From Bimastos eiseni (taxonomy: Eukaryota; Annelida; Clitellata; Crassiclitellata; Lumbricidae), in the NCBI GenBank assembly GCA_959347315.1, contig OY365811.1, positions 41,966,495 to 42,030,494 on the forward strand: a stretch of DNA of 64,000 nt. Reading direction: 5' to 3'. The position numbers and the translations under genes are program-made. The first letter of the stretch is position 1. Each line of letters opens with the position of its first letter. This document shows positions 43,411 through 54,524 of this stretch, one piece after another. Under the pieces are notes generated by a model that had not been told where the DNA came from, did not search any database, and saw nothing but the letters and a program-made list of their open reading frames with translations.

Positions 43411-43938
43411 TAGGGGTCTTAAAAGAAAAGCGGAATTCCGGTTTTTGGGCTAGAAAACGGTAACCGGTTTATGTCATTTGCAAACCGGTATTCGATTTTT
43501 TTTCACCTTATTATTTATCTCGCCTATTCCTGGTTAATTCCGTTAGGAAGTTACTCAAATAAGTCGGTCAACTTCAAAGGTACAGACGCGGCTAAGCGAA
43601 ATATTTCCATTTCGCGTTTTCCATCTGGGTATCTAATAGCTGCCCACTGCTAATACAAGGCCCTTTTGTCGAGACGTGGGAACCTGAGCTAGGAGAAGGG
43701 TAATCCTAGCATCACTCAGACGGAAGACCTGACTTCAAAGAACCACTTTAACTCTTTGGTATCGAGTGTTGACGCTGCGTTGCGATACGCAATACATGAA
43801 ATAAAGTGTAGAGCTGTCTTATATAACAATCTACAATATTTTTTTAAGAACACTGGTAAAAAAACCGGTAACCGGTTTAAAACCGGTTTTCAAAATCCGG
43901 TAACCGGTTTGCTCCCAAAAACGGTATTAACAACCCTA
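43411..43938. mobile_element. Non-autonomous hAT-like element (TAGGGTTGTTAATACCGG family), 528 bp
   Basis: The right end inverted reads TAGGGTTGTTAATACCGTTT; the left end reads TAGGGGTCTTAAAAG. Flanks are GTTCTTAC (43403-43410) and TTTCTTAC (43939-43946), 7 of 8 identical. Sub-terminal arrays of ACCGGTAACCGGT lie at 43455-43495 and 43855-43925. No transposase. Confidence 0.75.
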
Positions 43939-43959
43939 TTTCTTACAGTATATATCGCA

Positions 43960-44115
43960 TCGCATCTTTATATTTATATAGTGCCTGTCCCAGAATAACT
44001 ATTCAGGGTGCTCTCAGCACAGAAACCCCGGGGTAAATAAATGCCTCAACAGATTTCGATACTGATGGAGAGAGCCAGTGATTAGTTTTGTCCTTAACGA
44101 TGGAGAAAGGTTGCA
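43960..44115 (+). repeat. Dispersed repeat, copy 2 of 2
   Basis: Homologous to 4381-4530 (see there); better preserved here with CTTTATATTTATATAGTGCC and GAGAGAGCCAGTGATTAG. Confidence 0.5.
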
Positions 44116-44224
44116 AACATTAGAGGTAATACAGGTCGATGATAATGGTTACCTAGGAAAATCTCATCAAACTCATTTCCTATCAAGATGTTAAGGATTA
44201 AAGTCATCGGGTATATACTATATT

Positions 44225-44325
44225 TCATCCGTACCCCTACATAGTACCTGCTCAAGGATCAAACCTCTACCCTCCGCGCTACAGTCCGGGTGCTCTTACC
44301 AATCTACTGTTGTGTCCAACATCTT
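44225..44325 (-). repeat. tRNA-like SINE head
   Basis: Minus strand: ATTGGTAAGAGCACCCGGAC (A box) and GAGGTTTGATCCTTG (B box) with about 35 bp between. The anticodon arm is not well paired, so a SINE or tRNA relic is more likely than a working tRNA gene. Confidence 0.5.
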
Positions 44326-45002
44326 ATTAGTTTTAATTGTTAAATATTAGCTTATAGCTGTTGACATCAATGTCCTGGAATGCCACGCTCACGGAGCAAT
44401 TATCTATGTAGCAAGGGTGATCAATGTTTTAAAGGTGTCTAATAGATTGCTCTACTCAATCAGGCACGTATATAGACATGCTTAAATATATAACCATCGT
44501 TTTTTATTAATCCCGTCAGACAAACAATGTTTATTAGACTCTAATAATTAGAAAGTTCAATTATCAAAAGTAGAATGATAGGGAATAATACGGAAAATAT
44601 AATACTCCTAAGGAACCGTAGGTCCCGCTGGCAGGGTAGCTCTTTCATTTTTAAATTCACAGCAGCCGGTTATGATAACATACATACTTACATGGTGATA
44701 CAGGAGAACGAAGTAGCCAATTGTTAATTAGCAAATTGCCAATCGTAAAACAAATATGCACCGGTAAAAAGCAAGAAAATATGCAAAACAATAGCAAACT
44801 CAGGTGGTATTTCAACAGTGCACAGTCAGTTAATTAGGTTGTGTCAAGAGGTAAAAATGAAATCTACGTCTAAAAAGACATATTAGTGGCGTTAAGCGCA
44901 GGTCGCTAGGTAAATTATATTTAGGTTTTAGGATCAAAACATTTTATAGAAAATTTGTGTGTAAATGGTGCTCGAACGATCAGATCTGTAATTATCAGAA
45001 AA

Positions 45003-45009
<7 letters not shown>

Positions 45010-45041
<32 letters not shown>

Positions 45042-45068
45042 CATATAAGTGTATATATATATGTACAT
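45010..45068. repeat. (TA)n microsatellite
   Basis: GTGTATATATATA runs directly upstream of a SINE-like element. Confidence 0.85.
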
Positions 45069-45069
45069 A

Positions 45070-45292
45070 CAGTTGTGGAGCTGTCGAGTAGTGGTAGTAC
45101 ACTGGAATGCAGAGCTGAGAAACCGGGTTCGATACCTGTATGATGTATCGGAGGCGTTGGCTAATTTAAATTATATGTATAACGCCATGGGCGCCCTGCG
45201 TGGCTGCTGACATCATTCGTTCATACTATGTATGTAATGATACTGAGCTGTTATCAGTTTGAAAAATAAACGGAAGTTATTATTATTATCTA
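45070..45292 (+). mobile_element. tRNA-derived SINE, apparently full length
   Basis: Head: GTGGAGCTGTCGAGTAGTGG (A-box region) and AACCGGGTTCGATACCTG (B box). A ~100-bp body follows (AACGCCATGGGCGCCCTGCG), ending AAAAATAAACGGAAG-TTATTATTATT. Length of about 220 bp and an (ATT)n tail are typical of SINEs. Confidence 0.7.
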
Positions 45293-45594
45293 ACCGCATC
45301 ATATATACGCATGTACATAAACGTGATGATGATGATGATGACGATGACAGTGATTTTCGCTTAGTAATAAGACAAAGTTGGCAAACCGCACCTAGTTACA
45401 AGATATTTGATTAAGAATGTTTGGTGTTGATGACAAGGGCCAATCTATAGCATATGCTTAAACAGTGCACTTGGGATAAAGTATGCCGTGTTGCTTGAGT
45501 AGAGCACTCTATTAGACACCTCTAAAACGTTGACAACCGGTCCTATAATAAAATAACTACGTAACATTCCGCATATGTTACGATGGTTCAAAAA

Positions 45595-45690
45595 TGAAGT
45601 CGACGATGACCACGATGATGATAATCGTGATGATGGTCATGATCATGATCAATATGATCATGCTGATCATGATAATGTTCATGATGCACA
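45595..45690. repeat. ATGATCATGATCATG-type palindromic repeat
   Basis: GATGATGATAATCGTGATGA then repeated TGATCATGATCA units, strongly self-complementary. Confidence 0.75.
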
Positions 45691-46124
45691 TGCACCATCA
45701 CATGCACAGACATAACACAACCACAGTCAGAGAAACACACCAAAATACAGACACAAACACCACACAGGCCCAGACATACAGACAGAGACAATCAGACTGA
45801 CAGACTGAGTCACACAGACCTTGTCCGCATATTAAGGCCACAGGTCACATAATGAGTGCACTGTGCAGTGTTCTATGGAAGGTCAATGAGAAAGTAGGTC
45901 AAGGCTGATGTCTCCTCCTCCCCATTCGCTCAGTCCTCCTTACTCTGTACGTCTGTCTGTCTGTCTCTCTCAATGAAAAATGATTTAGTCCTAAAGAGTC
46001 AACGGATCGGTCTCTCGTCAAATTCACGTCTAAGGCCAGAGCTAAATTATTCAGACCACAAAAACAGATCATAGCAAACCCCCGATCCAATCAAATCATT
46101 GAATCGATCCTTCAAGCAACCAGA

Positions 46125-46435
46125 TCCCTCTCCTCCTCCTCCTCCTCCTTTTCATCACTTTACTCCTCTTCCCTTTGCCCTAGATTCCCATCCTCTTCTT
46201 GCTATAGTATTCCTCTTTTATCTCCTCCCCTCCCTAATCTTTCTCCTCCTCTTCCATTTCCTCTTTCTCCCATCCTCATATTCCTCTTATCAATCCTCGT
46301 CTTCTCTTCCGCTTTCTCCTCCCTTAGCTCCGTCTCTCCTTCTTCCCCCATCCTCATAATCTTCTCATCTTCCTTCTACTACTCCTCTTCTTTCTCTTCC
46401 TCCTCTTCCGTCTCCTCCTTCCTCCTCGTAAATCG
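46125..46435. repeat. Polypyrimidine CTCCTC/TTCCTC tract
   Basis: About 300 bp of almost pure C/T on the plus strand. Confidence 0.9.
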
Positions 46436-46744
46436 CTTCCCTTAAATAATTTCCCCCAAGGCCGGGCCGTCGTAATTCTCCAATCTCCCAGACTCAACAT
46501 AATCAACCAGAGAAACATTACTGAACCGAAATCAAAATTTAATAGAAACATCACAAAACTCAAACAAACAAAACAAAACAATGTCCACCTCGCGCAAAAT
46601 AGCCAAATGGCCAACGTGTTTATCTATCAAGGGAGACCTTGGGAATTTCAAGTTAAGCCCAGCATACCCAGGACAGACGAAAGTTTCTGGCAGTCTACTT
46701 GTGTCCATATATACGCTGCCTGGCTTAGAAACAAAGCTCCAGCA

Positions 46745-46975
46745 CTGCATGAAATCTGGCAGTGCCAGTCCCAGAACTGGATAAAGAAGGAGGGTGACGC
46801 TAATGATCTTTGTTATCACAGTGTCGTTAAATTGAGACTGCTACTACTAACGCCTAACGCCAGCACTGCATGCAATCTGGTAGTGCCAGTCCAAGGATTG
46901 AATAAAGGAGGAGGGTGACGCTGATGAGCTTTGTTATTACACAGCGTCGTTAAACTGAAACTTTGCGGACTTGGG
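46745..46975 (+). repeat. Tandem pair of RTE-like LINE 3' tails
   Basis: Copies at about 46745-46850 and 46862-46970. Both read GGCAGTGCCAGTCC/GTAGTGCCAGTCC, GGATAAAGAAGGAGGGTGACGC / AATAAAGGAGGAGGGTGACGC, TTGTTATCACAGTGTCGTT / TTATTACACAGCGTCGTT. Confidence 0.75.
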
Positions 46976-47604
46976 AAGTTCACACCCAATGAACGGGACT
47001 GGTCACGAAGTTCTCGTATATCGAGGCAAAAAAACGAAGTTGTCAACATGTTAAACCATTGGTTGCCTCTCAGTGTAACCACAGAGTTATCCCATGTTTA
47101 ACAACGTCTTGTGCCGCTCAAGGTCGGAGATGTCAAGCTTAATTCGAGACACCTATATATCAGCCATACGTTATCAACCACTAAGAGTCATTATTATTAT
47201 TCAAAAGTTTAATGACATCTTATGGCAACATAATAATGTAGGCTGTTGACTTCTTAAAGGTTATTCAGCATTACAGTTCATTTCATACAACGCTTGTTTT
47301 CTTTATGTTTTATGTAATTGACTACAATGTATCGCGAATTGGCAACTTAGATAAAAGCCCTTTATAGTGTGGGACTAAACGGACTTAAAGGTGTGTATGA
47401 AACGTTACCTAAAAATAGAGCCTAGCGACATCTGGCAGCTGTCAGGATCGCAGGTGCTAGTCAAGCAAGCTTAAATTCAGGATATATATGTCCTGGGTTT
47501 AATAAGTAGATATATAAATCCAGAGCTTAGCGACATCTTATGGCAACGTCAGAAATCTTTTTCAACAGTTCTCAGCATTTGCGTAGCATAAAATATCCGC
47601 TATT

Positions 47605-47695
47605 GTTCGCAGAGTGCCAGTCCTAAGCTTGGATAAAGGAGGGCGACGCTAATGATCCTTGTTATCCGTGTCGTTCAACTGAAAAACTACTATTG
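47605..47695 (+). repeat. RTE-like LINE 3' tail
   Basis: AGTGCCAGTCCTAAGCTTGG, AAAGGAGGGCGACGCTAATG, CCGTGTCGTTCAACTG. Confidence 0.7.
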
Positions 47696-47734
47696 TGGCA
47701 TGAATTCAGAATTGTCATACATTGACTGTTAGTA

Positions 47735-47818
47735 TTAATCCACAGTTTAACGTCGTCATAATGACATCAATGGCCGTTGACGATAATTTGAAACATTTGT
47801 ACTGTAAATGTCTCAAAT
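47735..47818 (-). repeat. LINE (RNase H type) 3' terminal fragment
   Basis: CCACAGTTTAACGTCGTCAT, GACATCAATGGCCGTTGACG, AATTTGAAACATTTG. Confidence 0.6.
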
Positions 47819-47891
47819 TGTTACCCCAAGAGCTTCACCTTCTGCCTAATACCTCATCTACATTCTACGCATAACTGAAAACTACTTTTAG

Positions 47892-48094
47892 CCGTTGTCG
47901 GACCGGGAGCGCCTCTGACTATAGATGTCTTGAATGATCGGACTCCATCTCGTTGGATTATGACCCAGACTGGTGCATTTTCTGAACTGACAGCCATGCA
48001 GAGCCGAAACAACACTGAAGAAAATCTCGGCCATGCGACAAATGATTTCGCTCGTCTCAACGCACAAAAGAAAATCACTTTGAAAAATCAATGA
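47892..48094 (+). CDS. Possible terminal exon of unknown protein
   Basis: Behind a fair acceptor (AACTACTTTTAG), an open frame of 67 codons runs to TGA at 48092-48094. It has balanced composition (GPGAPLTIDVLNDRTPSRWI, then TGAFSELTAMQSRNNTEENL). There is no start Met, no recognised domain and no partner exon. It may be real, or a piece of a transposon protein, or chance. Confidence 0.2.
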
Positions 48095-48409
48095 AGGGCT
48101 GGCTTGTTAATATACTACGAGCGAGGTCAATCGTCTGGTGTGGGGCCAAGTACAAGTACCCAGTAAAAACAGTTCCGATCAACACAGTCTTAACAACAGA
48201 CGGCCCGAGTTGCGCAACGCTACAAAGTTTCGCAGAAACATTATTTACGGCCGCATCGAAGTGTAACTTGGGCTATTTAGTCAAATCAAATTATCATTAC
48301 AATCGTCATCGTCGTCGTCATCGTCATCATCATCATCATCAAGACCAGCGAGAGACCAGCTTTCATTGTTTATCGCCCTTTAGTTTGAAAACTCCATGTC
48401 TGTTTTGGG

Positions 48410-48605
48410 CGCTTCAGATTGAAACAATCGGAAATTATGGGGCATTGTTCTGGAATGGTTAGTCTTTGCAGATGGCTTTATTGATGGAAAAACCGCTATA
48501 ATTATTATTATTATTAACAATAACAACCACCTGCGAAGACTAGCCATTCCAGAACAATGCCCTCCCCCAATTTTTTGATTCCCGAGGGATCATATGTACC
48601 TTGGG
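48410..48605. mobile_element. ~190-bp inverted-repeat element (foldback/MITE)
   Basis: GGGGCATTGTTCTGGAATGG at about 48439 is complementary to CCATTCCAGAACAATGCCC at about 48546. The arms extend through TTAGTCTTTGCAGATGG / CCTGCGAAGACTAG. The centre is (ATT)n. Outer bases AAACAATCGGAAATTAT / CCCAATTTTTTGATT also pair roughly. Confidence 0.65.
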
Positions 48606-50170
48606 GGAACAATAATAATAATAACAATGACAACAACAACAATAATAACAATAATAATGATGATATTTTTTACTTGATATGAGTGCAGTATGAACAATGA
48701 TGATAGTTTACAACAGGAGTCAAATTTGACTGTCTGCAGCCACGCTAGGTGACCGTAACATTATACATCAAATTTAATCAGTGAAAGAAGTACTATCCAT
48801 GAAATGAGATTATGCACATCCGTAAACTGCATATTCATCAGTTCACACAGCGCACCAGCTGATCAATAAATAAGCAATCTCATTATTAAAAAAAACCAGG
48901 AATAAAATAAAACTACAAAATAACTGAGCAGTTACCCAGGCATGTACATTCCATGACCACTCCGAGCACAGCCCGCTCATCTCCTCCACACTTTGAGCAT
49001 AAATCCACTCGATAATCCACGAGACGCTCACTCAATTTGAAGCCAGACACTCACTCCGGAAGGACAGATGCACCGAAAATTGCTCCATTACAGTCGAGCG
49101 CCGCTCCCAAGCAACCGAGTCACGAAGCCCCAAAAAAACGTCAACTTCCGGTCAGAAGCCGACCATTTCCGATTGCACAACGGCAGCGCCGCAACATTCG
49201 ACCGAAGACTCGCGAGCGATGCAGATGAGTGTTGACTCGCGTGACAGTTGCTGCTGTACTCGGTCTATGCTGTCGCCATCTTGGGAGTAGTGGTCAACCA
49301 CTGAGAGACGAATGTGGACAAGAATGTAATCTCTAATGACCTCAGATACTACTGTCTATGCTTCCACCATCTATAGAGTGATGTCCATCACCCGCAGAGA
49401 ACTATCACGTGTTTTAGCATAACCTATTTTAGTATCACGACTCTTAGCAATATTTGCTTAACTTCAAACTGACAAAGCCCAGTATGATTACAAGTACAGT
49501 ATGAAAGAATGATGACAAATTATTACAGGAGTCGAATTTAACCGTCGGCAGTCATGCAAGGCACCATTACGTTATACTTCATTCTCCCATATAAAAAACG
49601 GAGATCCGGCGATCAAGATGGTCGCGCTCCTTTGAAAAAACCAAAACATGTGTCACAAAACACATGACAATAAGACCTGTGAGTCGAGAACACGTGACAC
49701 TAAAAGACTTCATCACACCATAGGTTGAATGTCAAAATGCGACTAAAATCCTGTCAACTATGAAAATAACCCACAAACTCCAAAAGCCTACTCGGCAGCC
49801 AGACGCAGGGCACCAAGGTATTCGCGAGCGCTGCATCGTATCAGATGAGTAGCCAACTCAATTAAACGAGCAACATAGCACAATAGTCGCCAAAGAAAGA
49901 AACCTATTTACGCATTTACGAGAAATATGTCTGGCTGCAGGCCACAACAATTGTGCACTTGAACTAGACAAATTAAGCCAGCAAGCACTGACGCTGTACA
50001 TCATTGACACGTGTCCCAGTCACGTGCTATGTCCACCCAATTGACTTAGAGGCATTCCAAAGACGACGCACTGACCACTGTGGCCAATTGGTCACTCCAT
50101 CGGTCAATCAGTCAGAAAATCGGTCATCGAGTCGTTTAGCCAGCAAGCCACATTGAAGCCAACCAGGAAA
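48606..50170. other. Intergenic DNA, nothing firmly recognised
   Basis: AAT-rich tracts at 48610-48670. A CpG-bearing stretch at 49030-49290 includes GTCGCCATCTTGGGA (YY1-like). Two loosely related blocks (48690-48770 and 49495-49575: GAATGATGA, TTACAGGAGTC, GCAG.CA.GC) look like old repeat copies. Confidence 0.4.
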
Positions 50171-50174
50171 TCAG

Positions 50175-50285
50175 TTGCAAACCAGTCAGTCAGCGATTCG
50201 TCAGTCAGCCACGACCAGTGAGCCAGCAAGTCACTCAGTATGTCAGCCAGTCAGTCGGTCAGCCAGTCAGTCAGTCTGTAAGCAA
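50175..50285. repeat. (CAGT/CAGC)n-like repeat
   Basis: CAGCCAGTCAGTCAGTC-type steps. Confidence 0.75.
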
Positions 50286-50314
50286 ATTACCCAGACTTGC
50301 CATCTGACCAGCCA

Positions 50315-50705
50315 ACAGAAATTCAGGGCCCCTAGGCAGAGAAATTATGGGCCTCTAGGGCTTAGGCAGATACATTCCTGGACCGGAGTCAAAGGAATTC
50401 AGGGACCGCAGGCAGAGATATTCCGAGCCCATAGGCAGAGAAACTCAGGGTCTCTAGGCAGAATAATACCAGGTCCCATGGCAGAGGGATTTAGACACCA
50501 TAGGCAGAGAAATTCTGGGCCTCTGATTAGAGAAAATGCGGGCCATTAGGCAGAGAAATTCTGGGACCCTAGGCAGAGAAATTCTGGGACCCTAGGCAGA
50601 GAAATTCTTGGCCCCTTGACAGAGAAAATCCGGGCCCTTAGGCAGAGAAATTCCGGAGACAGGGATACAAGCAGAGAGATTTCTGAACGCTATAGGCAGA
50701 GCAGC
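50315..50705. repeat. ~23-bp minisatellite AGGCAGAGAAATTCTGGGACCCT
   Basis: About 15 units with drifting sequence; best preserved at 50545-50660. Same unit as the short array at 31720-31808. Confidence 0.85.
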
Positions 50706-50866
50706 CTCGTGATTCCCAGATGGAAGTGACTATTTTCTATATAGTAAAATATCATAAACTTAAGGTTTATTGTAATTCTTAAAGTTTAAACAGCTTTATC
50801 CAAAAAAATTTCAGCAATATATATAAATATAAATATATATAATACATCATACATATAAATCATATA

Positions 50867-51450
50867 CACTGTGGCCAGAAATAAGGGACCCCCTAATGAT
50901 AATATGAAAATAAATAGTAAATAATCTTCGATTATTAAAATTCCAGAACCGTTTAAATCCTGACATATTTATCCTGAAATTTGAGATTTATGAAACGTCC
51001 AGGATAAAAATGTACGTTTATAGTGACGTCTTTAAGTAACAAAGTCAATGCATGGGAGGAATTTGATCAGCTGGTCATTTAATACTTCTATTGGCAAATG
51101 AAGCACGCGTCTTGAAGCTTGTGTTGAGGCCAAAAGCGAACACTTTGAACACACCTTGAAGTCTAATATTATTCAAATACAAGAACATGTTTTAACTAAA
51201 TTAATGGATAACATTTAAAAGTCTATAATTCCTTCGATGAAGTTTAGGCTGCCCTTTATACTTAGATTTTGATGCAAATGACGTCGTCATGACGTCACTA
51301 TTGGATGACAGGAACAATCATATTTTATGCAGTATTAGATAAATACATGTACGTCAGGATGAAAACCGTTTTGGAATTTTAAAGATCGACGAATATTTAC
51401 TATTTATTTTCATATTATCATTAGGGGTACCTTTATTTCCGGACACAGTG
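50867..51450. mobile_element. Tc1/mariner-like MITE, 584 bp, TA target
   Basis: Left end CACTGTGGCCAGAAATAAGG and right end CCTTTATTTCCGGACACAGTG are inverted repeats. Similarity continues inward for about 65-70 bp (CCCTAATGATAATATGAAAA / TTTTCATATTATCATTAGGGG). TA flanks both ends (50865-50866, 51451-51452). No transposase. Confidence 0.88.
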
Positions 51451-51644
51451 TAAATAAATTATATATATGTGGATAATATATATATAATTATATCCAGCCA
51501 GTCATCATACAGAGCCCATGTTACATGGAACGATACATACGTAACTCTAGAGGAGCCTCGTTCTGAGTGTACGTCGTCTGCCAAATACACAGAACATCAG
51601 AGCCGAGAGATGCGTTGCGCAGGGCACGTACGTCGCGATCGATA

Positions 51645-52010
51645 GACAGAGACAACGGGAAGGAGACAGACGGACAGATACAGAGGTAGAGAGACACAGA
51701 GGAGCAGAGAGAGATGGGACAGGTATACAGAGAGGAACGGAGGCAGGCATATGTAGTAGAAGAAACAGACAGAGAGACAAAGAAACGAAAGCAGGGAGAC
51801 AAACATACAGACGATGAGGGCAAACACATAGATGCGAGCAGATAAAGACATACAAGCAGGGAGAGAGACAGAGACAGAGAGTGGGACAGACAGATGGAGA
51901 TGCAAACACAGAGACACAGTAAAACGGACAAAGAGAGACAGAAACAAACAGAGAGACATACAATACATACAGAATGATACACACGGACAAACATAGACAG
52001 ATACAGAGAG
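51645..52010. repeat. (GACAGA)n-type purine-rich repeat
   Basis: Degenerate AGACAGAGAGACA steps, open on the minus strand as VCLSLSVSL-type peptide. Confidence 0.85.
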
Positions 52011-52247
52011 ACAGTCTAGTGAGTCTACACGAGGAGAGTGACGAGACCTGCTCAGTCCATCATCATTCTCTCTCTCTCTCTTTCCGATGATGCCTAGACG
52101 TGTTCGATTTCACGAACATCGACGCAGATTACTTGGAACTGATTGGATCCAGTGACATTTATTTTTACGATCAGTCAATTTTTGCTTATATTCTGTGCTA
52201 GCCATACCAAAATACATGCAGTATAAGACTATGGCAGTATTTACATT

Positions 52248-52340
52248 AAGACAGACAGACAGCCAGACAGACAGACAGACATAGAGACAGCCAGACAGAC
52301 AGACAGACATAGAGACAGCCAGACAGACAGACAGACATTA
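52248..52340. repeat. ACAGACAGCCAGACAGACAGACAGACATAGAG repeat
   Basis: Three units of about 32 bp. Confidence 0.85.
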
Positions 52341-52569
52341 TGAAGATCAACACCAATGATACAGACGGCCGAGCGGGCATTCTGAAGACAAACAAGCACC
52401 AAACAGACAAAGGAACAGACAGAGAGGCATAGGTTGGTTCCAGTTGTCTCACTTGAAAATGCATCTCAGAGTCATTATGACCGGCTTTTATCAAGTTACA
52501 GTCCTATTGCAAAAACATCAGCATACGTTATTCAACCAACCATTAGCCATAACACTCATTTAACTATAT

Positions 52570-52885
52570 ATAGCCATTAGCCAGTCCATTAGCCATTTGC
52601 CAGCCAGACCATAATACCAGTTAGTAATTCAGTCCAGTTCAGTTCATCCAACCAGTTAGCAACCCAATCCATTAACCATTTAGACAGCCAGTTCAATGAC
52701 ACGTTAGCCAGTCAGTCCAGTGACCGACCATTTAGCAAGCCAGTCCACTAACCCCTTAGCAAGCCAGTCTTTTGTCCAGTTAGCCCGCCAGTCCACTAAC
52801 CGACTCGCTAGCCAGCCAGTTCATTGACCTTTAGCCAGTCAGTAAGTCCATTGACCAGTCAGTATATTGACCCGTTAGCCAGCCA
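52570..52885. repeat. TTAGCCAGCCAGTCC degenerate repeat
   Basis: Roughly 15-20 variants of ACCAGTTAGCCAGCCAGTC. Confidence 0.7.
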
Positions 52886-52989
52886 GCGTCCAACCATCAT
52901 CACTTTCGATCATATTTCCAAACGACCTCCAGCGAACTCATTTTCCGCACGACATCCTCACAAATCGAGACACGTCCTCTTCGCCAAGG

Positions 52990-53112
52990 TCTCCACCACC
53001 ACCTTCACCCTCCACCACCTTCACCCTCCACCACCTTCACCCTCCACCACCTTCACCCTCCACCACCTTCACCCTCCACCACCTTCACCCTCCACCACCT
53101 TCACCCTCCACT
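52990..53112. repeat. 15-bp minisatellite CACCACCTTCACCCT
   Basis: Eight near-identical units of ACCACCTTCACCCTCC type. Confidence 0.92.
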
Positions 53113-53473
53113 CCCATCCCCATGTCCTCTCCAACCTATGGCCCTGTCCCTCATCTACTACATCCCATCGACTTCGTTGTCATTATTATAATAATTATTT
53201 ATTAATATTATTATATTTAACTATGATAAAGCCGGTTCCCAAGTCCGGTTGAAAAAGGAAGGAGGGTTGGGGCGTGAGGCTGAGGCTAGAAACCTCATCC
53301 CTCCAAAAATAAAGCGACCGCTACAGAAACGATAAGAGGACAATCTTATCGACCGATGTTCCAGGAGGAACGTGAGGAACTAAGTCTAAGACTTAAGTAT
53401 TATTCATATTATATACCCGCAACAGCGCACGGTTGTGAGATCCACCCCCTCCCTAAAACAGGCGACCCATCAC

Positions 53474-53948
53474 CAGACAGACAGAGACATAGACAAACAG
53501 ACAGAGACATAGACAAACAGACAGAGACATAGACAAACAGACAGAGACATAGACAAACAGACAGAGACATAGACAAACAGACAGAGACATAGACAAACAG
53601 ACAGAGACATAGACAAACAGACAGAGACATAGACAAACAGACAGAGACATAGACAAACAGACAGAGACATAGACAAACAGACAGAGACATAGACAAACAG
53701 ACAGAGACATAGACAAACAGACAGAGACATAGACAAACAGACAGAGACATAGACAAACAGACAGAGACATAGACAAACAGACAGAGACATAGACAAACAG
53801 ACAGAGACATAGACAAACAGACAGAGACATAGACAAACAGACAGAGACATAGACAAACAGACAGAGACATAGACAAACAGACAGAGACATAGACAAACAG
53901 ACAGAGACATAGACAAACAGACAGAGACATAGACAAACAGACAGAGAC
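53474..53948. repeat. Perfect 20-bp minisatellite, 23 copies
   Basis: The unit ACAGAGACATAGACAAACAG is repeated 23 times without a single substitution from 53481 to 53940, with partial units at both sides. Because 20 is not a multiple of 3, each frame cycles through all three translations. Confidence 0.97.
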
Positions 53949-54199
53949 CGCGTCCATTCTTCTACGAAACTAGACAGACGAGGAGAAACAAACACACGGA
54001 AGGAACAGAGAGGGACAGACAGACGGACAGGGCAAGATATACGAACAGACAGACAGACATAAAGAGAGACATACATACACACTGATAGACACGAACACAC
54101 AGACAGACAATAGAAGCCAAGAAGACGACGTCACAAAAACCATCCTCCGTGCAGCGCTCCCTAGCGGCGGCGACAGAGTGGAAAGGCAGAGGGAGGGAG

Positions 54200-54235
54200 T
54201 AAGGAAGTTGGAAGAAGGGAGGGAGGGAGGGAGGG
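54200..54235. repeat. (GGGA)n short tract
   Basis: GAAGGGAGGGAGGGAGGGAGG. Confidence 0.8.
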
Positions 54236-54524
54236 GTGAAGAGGCTATTCCGTCGAATGCCACTGGCTACGGCGACCAATAAATGCCACCAGCAGTTTAT
54301 GTCTGGATGACACGAAATAATGTCTTGTATCAGCAGATACCAAATGCAACTAGAACGTTAGCGACATGCAGACAGCAGAATATGAAAAGGAGGCAGAAAC
54401 ACATATAGAAAGACACACGCGTACAAAGACATCCACACTGACAGAAAGACGAACATAAGACAAAATCACGTGGACATACAGACCGACATACCATACAGAG
54501 AGAGACATGTAAGGAGACACACAC

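Noticed and set aside
49260..49290. YY1-like GTCGCCATCTTGG motif as core promoter of the Piezo gene
   Set aside because: An isolated 10-bp match 9 kb from the Piezo fragment, with no first exon identified; similar motifs also occur inside exon 15 of the RhoGAP gene.
51521..51994. 157-codon minus-strand open frame
   Set aside because: Low-complexity GACAGA repeat translation.
53474..53948. CRISPR-like array of regular 20-bp units
   Set aside because: Units are directly contiguous with no spacers, and the genome is animal; it is a minisatellite.
53409..54100. Open frames of ~180-215 codons ([13 protein letters not shown])
   Set aside because: Translation of the perfect 20-bp minisatellite; all three frames of the same strand look alike.
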